From: Mesostigma viride | Taxonomy: Eukaryota; Streptophyta; Mesostigmatophyceae; Mesostigmatales; Mesostigmataceae | DNA: 64,000 nucleotides | Assembly (NCBI GenBank): GCA_009746045.1 | Contig: RPFO01000359.1 | Location: forward strand, 363,683-427,682 | Direction of reading: 5' to 3' | Shown here: in pieces, positions 48,430-59,200 of the stretch | How positions within the stretch are numbered: position 1 is the first letter of the stretch | How the letters are laid out: each line of letters starts with the position of its first letter | The notes under the pieces: generated by a model | The model's input: the letters and a program-made list of their open reading frames with translations, nothing else | Told to the model about the DNA's origin: nothing | Databases searched by the model: none | Program-made: the position numbers and the translations under genes

Positions 48430-49035
48430 CGGCTCACCGAAACTGGGTCGTCTACTAGAGTGACGGTCGGATTGACGGCTTTTGTCTTACACTTTTGTCT
48501 TACGGCCGCCACAATCCGTGCTCAGACCAGAACGTGGCCGCTAGCCATGTACCAACCTACGACGATCGTCGTAGGTTGGCTGAGCGAAACTGGGTCATGA
48601 TCAAGACGTGAAACTTCGACCAACTACGCGCGAAACTGACCAAACTTTCTGACAGGCTCACCGAAACTGGGTCGTCTACTAGAGTGACGGTCGGATTGAC
48701 GGCTTTTGTCTTTTAAATACGGCCGCCACAATCTGTGCTCAGACCAGAACGTGGCCGCTAGCCATGTACCAACCTACGACGATCGTCGTAGGTTGGCTGA
48801 CCGAAACTGGGTCTTGATCAAGACGTGAAACTTCGACCAACGTGTGTGTGCCCACCTTCATTAGGATTCGCTGATACTCATTTCCCCTCTCACCTCTTTG
48901 GTCCATAATTGGCTAATAAAATATACCCATTTCCCCGAAAAAAAAAAACTTCGACCAACGGCCGCCACAATCCGTGCTCAGACCAGAACGTGGCCGCTAG
49001 CCATGTACCAACCTACGACGATCGTCGTAGGTTGA
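48430..49035. repeat. Repeat units with a 26-bp palindrome core
   Basis: Units with GGCCGCCACAATCCGTGCTC and GACCAGAACGTGGCCGCTAG followed by the palindrome centred on CTACGACGATCGTCGTAG occur near 48504, 48720 and 48960. The first two also share GGCTCACCGAAACTGGGTCG and CTACTAGAGTGACGGTCG upstream, giving a period of about 220 bp. The third is partial. Confidence 0.85.
48842..48948 (+). mobile_element. Short poly(A)-tailed retrocopy with target duplication
   Basis: A roughly 107-bp insert ends in CTAATAAAATATACCC and then 11 A. It is flanked by ACTTCGACCAAC on both sides (48830-48841, 48948-48959), inside one of the palindromic repeat units. This is the structure of an mRNA 3' end inserted by LINE machinery. 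Confidence 0.8.
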
Positions 49036-49039
49036 TTTA

Positions 49040-50641
49040 GATGAACGCGGATCAGTGAGTTTCTGGTCTTCCCAAGATGTGATGAATGGAGCCATGGTTT
49101 CAACCAGCGGCTTTTAACCTTTACCACAGTTGCCTCACTACCCTGTGGTCACTAGCCTGAGGCGGCAGTACCCACGGACGGTGTTGGGAAAAGACGCTTG
49201 GCCACTGCTGTGTCCGAGCCTTTCTAGGTCTCACCATTGCTGCCAGGCCTTGCACGCCTTGGCAGGTCCGCCACTGTCAATTTCCTTGGTTGCATCAATC
49301 CAGGACGTCTGTCCTTCCATGAATGACAGTAACGCTCTGGATTTATCCGTCATGACAAGTACCCGTCCATCCCAGGCCTGCAGGACTGCCAGTCCTGAAG
49401 TCCTGTGACATTCTTGGTACCATCAACCAATATTGACCACAGTACCTCCTAGTGACAGTCGGTCCTGTGACACGTAACGTGTGATGGTTCACCCAACACT
49501 GCCACGTGCCCTGTCCCTCACGTGTCCTTAGTCCTGGTACTGCTGTAGCGTCCGGCGGCATTACTTCGGGACTTGATAACTCTCAAGTTCCTTGTCCAAA
49601 TGAGGCGTTTAGCACGGCGTTGGAAAGGCCACTTCAAGTATGATATGCTTAGCATATTGCATCACCAATATGCTAACTCCAACCCTTTCTTGTTTTGGAG
49701 CTGCAAGCTTCACACCATGACCAACCCATTCCTTGCTGCCTTGTGAAATGGACACCTGGTTACCCTGGACTTATAATAAGCCTCATGAGCACCCCTTTTG
49801 CCACCTTAATGGTATCCTTCTTAGGGATCTATGGTTCAACCCTGCCATCTGATCATTAACTTGACCTGCAGGTCATCCCCAACCCTTTCTTTTGCAACTG
49901 TACCTTGGCTTGGGCTTAAAGGAGGATATTGAATATTCCTTAGGCAACATATCCTGGATATCTGAATGAGAGGCCCTGACTACAGGAAACGTATTACAGT
50001 GAGTTCCTGGTCTTCCCAGTTATCACTGGCGCCCGTTTCATGGCGCCCGCCCCGAGCGTTCCAGGCATCATCCATCCAAATGTTCACCAATGGAAACCAC
50101 TTCAACACCACTGTGCCACTGCTTGATGGGGAGCCCATGTCATCACTGGGTGTTAAAGCCCAGGAGTCATACATACCAGGCTGTGGCTCAACTAGGGAAT
50201 CGAACCCTACCCCAGAACCCCAGGTTAAACTTAACCTGGTCACATGACAGACAACAAGAGAGATTGGCATACAACATGATTATGTTTTATTATAGAATAT
50301 CCACCAAAACCAATGTTGAGTGTTCCCAGTGGACCAGCCTGCACCAGCAAGGCCCAACTGTCAGGTTACAACACCATAATATCCAAGGTTGTCACTTATT
50401 CACAGCTAAAGAAAACTAAACAAGAGAGATATATACAAACAACCTGGAAGAACTCTCAACATGGCCTGCCCTGTCATGGCCTAACTGCCCGAGGCCAAAG
50501 GCATCCCACTGTGCTAATCCTTTACAGGAAGAGCTTGCTCCTGTTGAGCCTTCTACCTGCTTGGTGACAGGTAGGCTACCTGTTGCCCTCCCCCCTGGGG
50601 ACAACAGCACTGGTCAGCCACCAACTGGCAAAGGCTGGACT
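49040..50641. other. Anonymous DNA downstream of Cop4
   Basis: About 1.6 kb without a supported gene; it probably includes the Cop4 3' UTR. AGTGAGTTTCTGGTCTTCCC near 49047 recurs with one change near 49997 (AGTGAGTTCCTGGTCTTCCC), a possible repeat boundary. A tRNA-like segment lies at 50183-50206. I could not define a Cop4 3' LTR. Confidence 0.4.
50183..50206 (-). other. tRNA 3'-half-like segment including CCA
   Basis: On the minus strand the segment reads GGGTTCGATTCCCTAG followed by TTGAGCCA: a T-arm with matching stem (GGG/CCC around TTCGATT) and an end in CCA. On the plus strand it starts TGG and could be a primer-binding site of 24 bases. Confidence 0.4.
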
Positions 50642-52000
50642 TCAAGTCCCACCAGAAAAGGGGTCCATGAGCCCTTTGAGCACAGGGTATTGTAGCTCAG
50701 CCTTGCTCTCCAGCTTGGTGAGGGCGTCTGCTGGGTTGTCAACACCAGGCACATGTTCAAGATGAGCAAGGTAAGACATCTCCTTCAGCAACAAATAATC
50801 CAGATCCCTGCTCCTGGCGAGCTGTCTGTGCACAAACTGCACCATGCCCATGCTGTCTGTCTTGACCAGTGTGTGCAGCTGCAAGCTACAGGAAGCTACC
50901 TGACAGAGCTGGTAGAATAACTCCCTGAGGTAAAGAGCAGTGTGTAGCCCCTCACATATTGCCCTGCACTCAGCAATGTCACTGCTGGGCGTCACCCTGT
51001 TCTGTAACCTACTGTACCAGCTGACCAGAGAAGTGTGCTCCTGTTGTAGTGTAATGAGTGCTGCTGCCCTACCCCTGACATCCGTCACCTTCCTGCTGTC
51101 CATGGAACTGTCCACAAAAAGCACCATGTTGAGTGGTTTGTACAAGTCCACAGCTGCCAGTATGAGTGGAGGTGAGCTCCTGACAGACTCAACCACCTGC
51201 TCTGCCCCTACCTCAACCAGCTGAGCATCTGTGAGCCTACTCAGCACCAACAAATCTGGGGCACAAATGCTAGCTAGCCAAGCCAACATTCCCCTGATTG
51301 TGGCACACCTGGCCTGGGTAATGGGCTGCTGGAGGGCATCAATGATCTGCTGAGGATAGTTGTTGCCACCCTCCATCTTGATAAACCAAGTACCTGCCCT
51401 CTTGATCAGCGTGGCCTGCATTCCACAAAACACCATGGGCTCATCCTGCTTCATGTGCTGGACCTTTCCTAACTCAAACCTCTTCTGGATCTTGGACAGT
51501 ACTGAATCCACCCACTCAGGAGGCCCTAAAAGGTGCAGGTCATCTCCATGCAGAGATGCAAACACAGGCAACCCTTCATGAGTACTCTGGAACAAGCAAG
51601 GATCAACTGGAGACACAGTAAAGCCACAGTGAGTTTTCAGAAACTTTTCCAGGCTCTTTCTCCAGATGATAGGGCTGGACCTGAGACCCTCCAAACCCTT
51701 GAGTATTCTGAGATATTTTGACTTGATCTCTGCTCTCCACACCTTGGGCACTGTTACAAAGAAGGGAGGGATATCACGCCACGTCTCCTTGGCCTGCTCC
51801 ACATCACCCTTGAGAAAAGCCCTCTTGAAATCAATCAGCACAGAGCTGTACGCAATGCCCTTGACCAGGAAAGACAGATATATACACAGAACAATCCTCC
51901 AGGTATCATGCAGCATCCCAGGCGTATACAACTCCTCATCTGTCAGCTCCCCCGTGCCATGGTACTCAGTCACAACTGGCCTCACATGTGGCACCTGCAC
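50642..52000 (-). pseudogene. Cop4 reverse transcriptase and RNase H
   Basis: 452 residues. TEYHGTGELTDEELYTPGML and SVLIDFKRAFLKGD are the first RT motifs. FASLHGDDLHLL carries the catalytic Asp pair in HGDD (51539-51550). RNase H follows with LFVDSSMDSRK, AECRAICEGL, LDYLLLKEM and NPADALTK. It is separated from the preceding frame by a frame change near 51990-52000, where the reading clearly continues (VLKLKE into the RT start). Confidence 0.9.
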
Positions 52001-52860
52001 CCGTCTATCTCCTTCAGCTTGAGCACAAACAAGAGCCTTAGCAACTGATGCTCCCTGGGCAACTCATCCACAGGCTCAGCACAGTTAGACACTATCCAGT
52101 CATGCCCACTGGAGACAAACCCTAGAATCCATGCCTTAGCCATCTTGGGGCTTTGCATCAACTCTACCAACTGGTGCCAGGAAATAGGACTGTGACCAGC
52201 AATCTGGTACTTGTGCACCCCCAAGTCCCGTGGATCTAGGGTGGTTGGGATGATCAACAAGTCCTCAGCAATGGGCTCCTTGCCTTCAGGCCCCACACTC
52301 TGCTGCCCCTTCACAGCCTTGACTGCCACAGCTAGACCCTTGGAGTAGTGATATCTCTGGAGGGGCAAACTGCCATGACCTTCTAGTGCAAGCTCATCTG
52401 CTGACAGAGTCACTCCTGGCATGCACAAGAAATTCTGGCCCAAAATGGCAGGCCCCTGGTACCCTTCCACCACACAGAACGCAGTGGGGACACCCAGGAT
52501 AGGCACAGTCACTTCCCCTAGGATCTTCATTGTTACAGTGCCCGTAAAGTCACTCACTGCCCTGCAGCCAGCCTTATTCACCTTCAGGCCCTGAGCATCC
52601 TCCACCCTGATGATAGACACCTCTGAGTTAGTATCCACTTCTAGGGTAGCAGCCCAGCAAGAACCCCATTCAGTCAACTTAGATACCTTGGGATCCTTGT
52701 GCTTGTTGAACATGAGCGACCGGACAATGTCTGCCATGAGTGGCCTCTTGGACCCTGGTGCAGGCCCAGCCCCCGTTGGCTCCACCACAGGTGATGCAGT
52801 TGCCTCCTGCACCTCATCATCATCAGAGGGATAGCCACCTCCCACGTCAGTGACAGGCAC
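51982..52860 (-). pseudogene. Cop4 retropepsin-like domain downstream of integrase
   Basis: A 292-residue frame. LEVDTNSEVSIIRVEDAQGL (DTNS at 52624-52635) is followed by TVTMKILGEVTVPILG, a flap-like segment, and GPAILGQNFLCMPGV, whose ILG-x-x-F-L end is typical of retropepsins. The frame lies after the integrase frame and before the RT frame on the coding strand. The usual Gly of DTG is replaced. The C-terminal part (HSPISWHQLVELMQ) leads into RT. Confidence 0.8.
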
Positions 52861-52865
52861 ATCAA

Positions 52866-54176
52866 CTACCTGGTCCTAACCTGGCCCTCCAGCCAACACT
52901 GGGGTCCAGGCCCGTCTGCAGGCCAGATTGCATGTGGCTTGCGTTCCTTGACGTTGGCCCAGCTCAACCTGTAAACATGCCTGGGATTACTCTCCAAGGC
53001 CACAAGGCAGGAACGATTGGCATCTTCCACACAGGTCACCACCCCGTTCTGCCACTTGCCCCTCTTGCCCTGCATTGATGGCTCCTTCCACATTCTGACC
53101 TTCAGCCCCACCTGAGGCCTCAGCACATTCCAGCCCCTATCCTTGCGTCTCAACTGAGCAAACACCCTGTCTGCTTTCCTCAAGCAAGCCTGGACCACTT
53201 CCTGGGCTAGCATCCCAAACTGCAGTGCTACAGGATTGACAGCCACCCCGTCATAATAGTAGTTTATTCTGAGGTTCAACTGTTCTTCCACCTGCCTGGT
53301 CCACACTGCCCTCTCCAAAGCAGATGCTACCAGTGGCACCTTAGGTTCTGCCAGCACTACGGTCTTGACCTCCCTGATGGATCTCTCCACAGCACCTTGC
53401 TGTCCATGGCTCTCCCTGGGCGTGACCAGCAGCTTGCATGGCAGTTGCTCCTGCTGTGACAGTAGGCACTCAAACTGAATATCAGCCTGTACTGTCTTGT
53501 ACACCCCAAAGCCTGGTAAGAGAGTCTGCAAGCCCAGCAGCAGGGTATTCCCCTTCATATCTGGCAGAATCTGGAGCAGCCTGTACCTGCTAAATCTGTC
53601 CACTGCCACCAAAATGTATAAGCCCCTGATATGCTGGACGTCTACCTGGATGTCCCCCTTCTCCCTGGCAGGCTCCCTAGCATGGGACCTTGGCTTCTTG
53701 GCAGCATTCTCCTTACAAGCACATTGCTCAGCTGCAGCCCTGCATGCTTCCCTCAGTGGCTCATCTCCAATCTTCCAACCAAACATCTCAGCCATGGCTG
53801 TGTGACCAAAGATATTGTGCAGCCTGCGTCCAGCATCCGTGTAGCTCAGTTGCCTAGCCAGATTACGCACCTGGGAAGACGCCTGGACGGGCCCTGCGTG
53901 TGAGGACGCAACATCCACCTTCTGCATCTTGGATCCAGAGGACCCAGCAGACCCTCCCAGCAGAGCATCTAGGCTCCCAGAGCCAACCCTGTCTGGGGAC
54001 CCTCCACCTGTTGACAGTTGAGGGGATTGTTGTGCTGCAGCATGCATGCAATCTTGTGGAATGAGAACATCAGTACACCCCTGGTGCTGATCAGAGGTGG
54101 CACCCTGCCCAGATTTATTTACATGTGAAGCTGTGTCCCCACAGGGTGTCTCACTATGTACACGGGACTGCTTCAC
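52866..54176 (-). pseudogene. Cop4 integrase
   Basis: 436 residues. The zinc-binding region is HTAMAEMFG...CACKEN (one His-containing helix and a Cys pair; a partial match). The core has Asp in IQVDVQHI, Asp in VQADIQFE and Glu in GAVERSIREVK, the complete DDE set. A C-terminal SH3/GPF-like segment follows (KVRMWKEPSMQGKRGKWQNG). The frame stops at 52866 and the protease frame starts six bases later in a different phase, so Cop4 Pol is broken. No protease motif is present upstream of the integrase. Confidence 0.88.
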
Positions 54177-54179
54177 TAG

Positions 54180-55486
54180 TCACTTCTGATCAGACTGCCC
54201 CTTCTTCTTGTTTGGGCAATCCCTCTTCCAGTGACCTTCCTTGCCACAAGCAAAACACTTGCTCTTGCCAGACCCTCCTCCTGGGGCCTTGCTGTCCTGC
54301 TTGTTCTGGTTGCCTGAGGCCTGATTGTTATTCTGCCCCTGGCCACCACCCTTACCCTGCTGATGGCTGTTACGGTTGCCAGACTGGTTCCCCTGATTCT
54401 GGTTCCCCTGCTGACCTCCTCCACCACCCTGGTTCTGCTCCTTCTGGGTCTGCTTCCTTCTCCTGCTACCATACCGTGTCCCAGATGGGGTACGGTTCTT
54501 GCCCTGGCTAGCCTGAGACGCTGACCCTCCCTGAGAACTGATACCCTTGCAGGTAGGGACCCGGGTCCTGAAGTTTAGTATCACACGCTTCAGAGCCCCC
54601 CAGGTGCCATCAGTGAGATCACAGAGCTGTCTAGCAGTAGCCCTACCTTCCTCTGACAAGCCCATCTTATCAAAGAAGTGGTCTGCTGCTGCCCTGACTG
54701 TCACACTGAAGCCCTGCTTCTTGCCTGCCTCCACGATCAACTCAAACCTGGCCAGCTCAGCAGCCACCTCACCCTTGATCTCAAACTCATCAAATTCTCT
54801 CTTCTTTTCCATGGTGAGATTGTGAACCCTGTCAGAAAACTCCTCCTTGATGTCATCTAGGAACTGTAGCCAAGTGTGCCCCTCTTTCAGAGCATGCCTA
54901 GCCATGTCATTGACCCTTTCAGACGACCCCTTGTTTGCGGTGGAAGAGTGAAACACCCTGACAATATCCACACCTGCTGCGACAGAGCCCACGACTAGCT
55001 TCATGTCATCAAGCCATTTATCCAGGTTATCTTGCCTCAGGGGAGGGTTGAGCGCTTTCTGCCCATTCATGACTGTCACAGCATCAGAAAATGGACGGGT
55101 GCCGGGCAACACACTCCCCACACGCACTGGTGGTGCCTGGGGAGGGTCAATCCTAGCCTCCAAACGCTCGGGCAACATACCAGACACCCTATCGTGAACA
55201 GCAGCTTGCTTTGCAGCACGCACACCTGGGGTGACGATGGCGTCCTCCTCACCAGGCGTTGTGAGCACCACTGCCTCCGTAGGTCGCCTGGCACGCTTGA
55301 CTTTCTCCGCCTCAGCTTGCCCATCACGCCACCGCTTGTGTGTTCTCCCGGCTCTGGGGTCCATCTCTGGGATAGGTTGCCCAGCTGGCGCCTCCACGCC
55401 CCTCTCCTCCATCGCCTCCCCTTCCTCTCTGGCGATGTCCTCCTCTGCCGTTCGCTCCCGTTGCTCCTCGAATGTCGCCGCACCCC
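54180..55486 (-). pseudogene. Cop4 Gag, split by Cop5
   Basis: The readable part has an acidic, charged N-terminus, a capsid-like helical region (LDKWLDDMKLVVGSVAAGVD...HTWLQFLDDIKEEF...ATARQLCDLTDGTW) and a Gln/Asn/Gly-rich linker. It ends with one zinc knuckle (CFACGKEGHWKRDC) and KKKGQSDQK. Its first codons lie on the other side of Cop5 at 63011-63034 (ATG 63034). They are in frame once Cop5 and one ACCCC copy are removed. Four bases separate its stop from the integrase frame. Confidence 0.87.
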
Positions 55487-55865
55487 AGTTATGCAACACA
55501 AAGCTTGGAATGCTTGGGCACTGCCAAATGGCGTGTGTGTGCGTGAACGACGAGACACCTTGGCATTAGGATAATGTGGCACATATACTGCTGGCCAGCC
55601 GTCAACGATGGCTGGCCAGACTTTGCGTAAGTTAAACTAACTTACTGATCCTGGACGGACTAGCCTATCAGTTACAACCTGATCTAGTCAGTCCTAACAT
55701 GACAACTACAGTCCCGGTACTGAGGTACCGGCTCATCACATACTGAGTACAGCCACGTGTCCATGCCACGACTGCTCTAGTCCAGCACCGTCCCAGTACC
55801 CAATTGGGCGCCGGCGGTGCTGGCACGTGTCCACTTAGGCTACAGGCGGGAGACTTAGACTAACT
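55487..55865 (-). repeat. Cop5 3' LTR
   Basis: 379 bp; identical by eye to 62632-63010. It contains the nested inverted motif CTGGCCAGC...GCTGGCCAG (about 55592-55619). Confidence 0.95.
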
Positions 55866-56248
55866 CCCACTTTAAGTTTTCTTTGGGTTTCAACAGAAAC
55901 ACACATAGCCATCAAATGGACGCAGCCATTCCCAATGCCTTAAAAAACTGTCAGATAACCTACTAGGACCCAAAGGTCACCTCACACATGTACAAGAGAT
56001 GCATTAAAAAGGCCCCATGTCTCAAGCATGGTTTCTTAACTGAGTGAGATGGGTGCTCCAGGCCCCAGCATGTCATGGTCATCCAAACAAGTGTCTCACA
56101 AAATTTTATTCAATAAATAACACATTCATCATGTCCCAACTTTCTAGACCAGTGCTTCTCACTGTCAGAAAACTACCCAGCTGCCACTGCAGCCTTTCAG
56201 CTGCAGTATTAGGCAGGGGGTCATGGGCTAACATGTACAATGTGCCAG
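55866..56248 (-). other. Cop5 3' untranslated region
   Basis: No gene. AATAAA is present on the coding strand near 56105-56110. Confidence 0.5.
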
Positions 56249-59200
56249 TCACTTCAGACTGTAACCAGGGTTCATCAACCCATACAAGACCTGGTATTGT
56301 GGTCCTGCTGCTTGTGGCACCTTGGTCAGTGCATCTGCAGCATTGTCTTTGTCCCTGACGTGGGCTTTAGACTCCAGGTACTTGCATTCCTGTTTTAGCA
56401 CAATCCAATCCAGGTCCGAGTGTACAGCCAAAGGATTGGCAAGGAAAGAGATGATAGATTGAGAGTCAGTCAGCAAATGTGCTTTCACTCCTGCAGAGCT
56501 ACCAGCCTGGTGTTGAAGCCAGACCAGCAAGTGATTGAGATACCTTGCATGCAAGACAGAAGATACCACAGCCCTGCATTCAGCTACATTGCTACTCACA
56601 GCTTTCCTCTTGTGCAATCTACTGAACCAGGAGACTAGTGACTTCTTCCCACCTTGGTTATGCAGGAAAAACAATCCAGCCTCTCTGGCTTGAACCTTGG
56701 TAACTACCCTGGACTCCATTGAACTATCCATCATGCACGTGATGTGAATGGGAGTAAACAGGTCCAGTGAGTGAAGCATCAAAGGTGGACCATCATGCAA
56801 CAACTGCTTGATTGCCCGTGCTCCTACCTCCTGTAGTACCTCATCATCTACCCTGCTCACAAAAGCCAGGTGGGGTGCACATGTAGCACATAGCCAACCA
56901 AGCTTGCCTCTAATGGTAGGGCACATGTCAGGGGTGATGTGAACAGGCAGGACATCCAGACAAGACTTAATGTATTCAGCAGAGGCCTGCATGGAACAAA
57001 CCCAGCTGCCCTGCTGCTGCAGCAACTCAAGCATCATGCCACAGAACTTGACTGGCTCCTTGCCCAGCTCTAGCTGCTTGCCAATCTCAAAACTGGCAGA
57101 CACCTGAGCTATGAAAGCATCCACTGCAGCTCTAGGACCTGAGATTAACTGATCATCCCCATGCCAGACAAACATCATCATTCCATCAGGGTGTGGGATG
57201 ACAAACAGGCAAGGGTCAATGTCATCATAGGTGGCCCCTAGCTTCATGAATACCTCCTGTGCAGACAGCCTAAAAATTTTTGGAGCTGACTGCAACCCTT
57301 CAACCCCCAGGTTTGGCCTCAACAAGGGTTGAACAATATCCCTGTGCCACACCTTAGGAGTATTCACCACGTATACCTGACCTCTCCAGACCTGCTGTGC
57401 TATGGCAGGGTCCCCCTTTAGAAAGGCTCTTTTGATATCTGTGGCTTTACACACATAATCCTTCCCTGTATTAAGCTGATGCAAAAACAAGGAAAGCAAC
57501 ACCTTGAGAGACGTTTGCTGAATACCAGGAGTATAAAGCTCAGCCTCTGTCAGCTCTGTAGAGCCCCTGAACTCAGTAACACATGGCCTAGCATGGAAAA
57601 TGGGTGGTCCCCCATCAGCCTGAGGTTTATGCTTGCACACAAACTTTAACCTTAGCTTCTTGGCTCCAGCTGGCATAGCATCAAGAGGAGTCACAGGTGG
57701 TGTGTGTGTGGGACTACGTGCATCTGGAACAACCCACTCCTCCCTGGCTTTGGTAAAAGCCTCAAGCCACTTAAGAAACCCAATCTGCGTCTGGCAGTCC
57801 CGTACAATATCATCATAGGACAGGGGAGACATGGATGCAACATCCCATCTACCAAGCCCAAACGCTGAAGGGTGTAGCTTTTGAGAGTGTATGAGGTCCT
57901 CCACACACGGTTCCTGACCTGGGAGGTACTTGGGCTTAACTGCATTGATGGCAGCATCCAACCCAGTGCTAATCTGGCTCAAAGGGATTTTAAAATGATC
58001 TAGAGGCACCTGTCCTACCCCTGCCACACTCAACCTCCCAGCTGAGATGACAACACCAGGGTAAGATACAAAAGGTTCCCCTAACAGGGCATTCCCTGAG
58101 TAACCCTCAACCACCTGAAATGGAGTGGGCATACCCAAGATTTGAATGCTCACCTGACCTTTGACCTGCATTTTGGTTTTGCCTGAAAAATCTGACACTC
58201 TAGCCCATGGTGAGGCCTTCATTTTCAGACCAGATACAGCTTCTGCACTGATGATACTCACCTGTGCTTGGGTGTCTACAGCCAAAATACTAGGATCTTG
58301 ACCTGCATCCCCTACAGCATTGACCTGTGCTGTACCTGTTGCCACAACTGCTTTAGTGTTGTGTGCCTTGTGCAAGGCCTTAAGAATCTCAGCAAATGAC
58401 TTCCTGGGAACGACAGGATCTGCTCTATTTTGTGACTCCTCCAGGTGTGAGGGAGGTGCTACCTGCTGCTCACCCTGTGCACCGTCCTCCTGCCCAGGTG
58501 GACTATTGGGTTGTAGTGGGGCTGCACTACTGAGGAACACAGGAGCTTCTACTGTGGTACTAGTGCTTGCATCAATGACGTCCTTAGCCAATTCATTGGG
58601 TGAGATCAATCCACCAGACTCCTGCTCTGAATCCATGTCCAAGAATTCTACCCCTGACACGTCTGCCAGTGGTGGGTAATAAAGCTTGAGTCTATGCTTG
58701 CTGACCACACGCTCTCTGTCATGTTGTATAGTGACTGCAGTCCCTTCTTCATGAATTTTGGTGACTACAGCTGGACCGTGCCATCTGGCAGAGTGTGCTC
58801 TTCCTCTGTCACCCTCTCTGAAAAACAACACATGGTCCCCCACTTCAAACACAGGCCTGGCATTATTTTTGTCTTTCTTTGCCAGCAACTTGGCTAAGTG
58901 CTGCCTTTGTGTGTTGTAGTGAGTGTGTACCTCTGAAGCATAGCTGCCTGACTGAAGGCCAGTTGGGGTGATTTCCCCAAAAGGTGAGGACATTATTGGT
59001 TTGGCGTTTAGCTGGGTAGTCACCCCTGCTGCCCAAGATGCCCTGTCAGCATAGCTACCAGAGTCAGCCAACCTGGATGGCATTTTTCTTATCACATCCC
59101 TGATGGCTCTCATGGTACGTTCTACCAACCCCTGACGTTCATGATCTTGAGCCCCAGACACTTCTATCTTGGGCAGGTCATTCCTGTCCTGGATGCAGAG

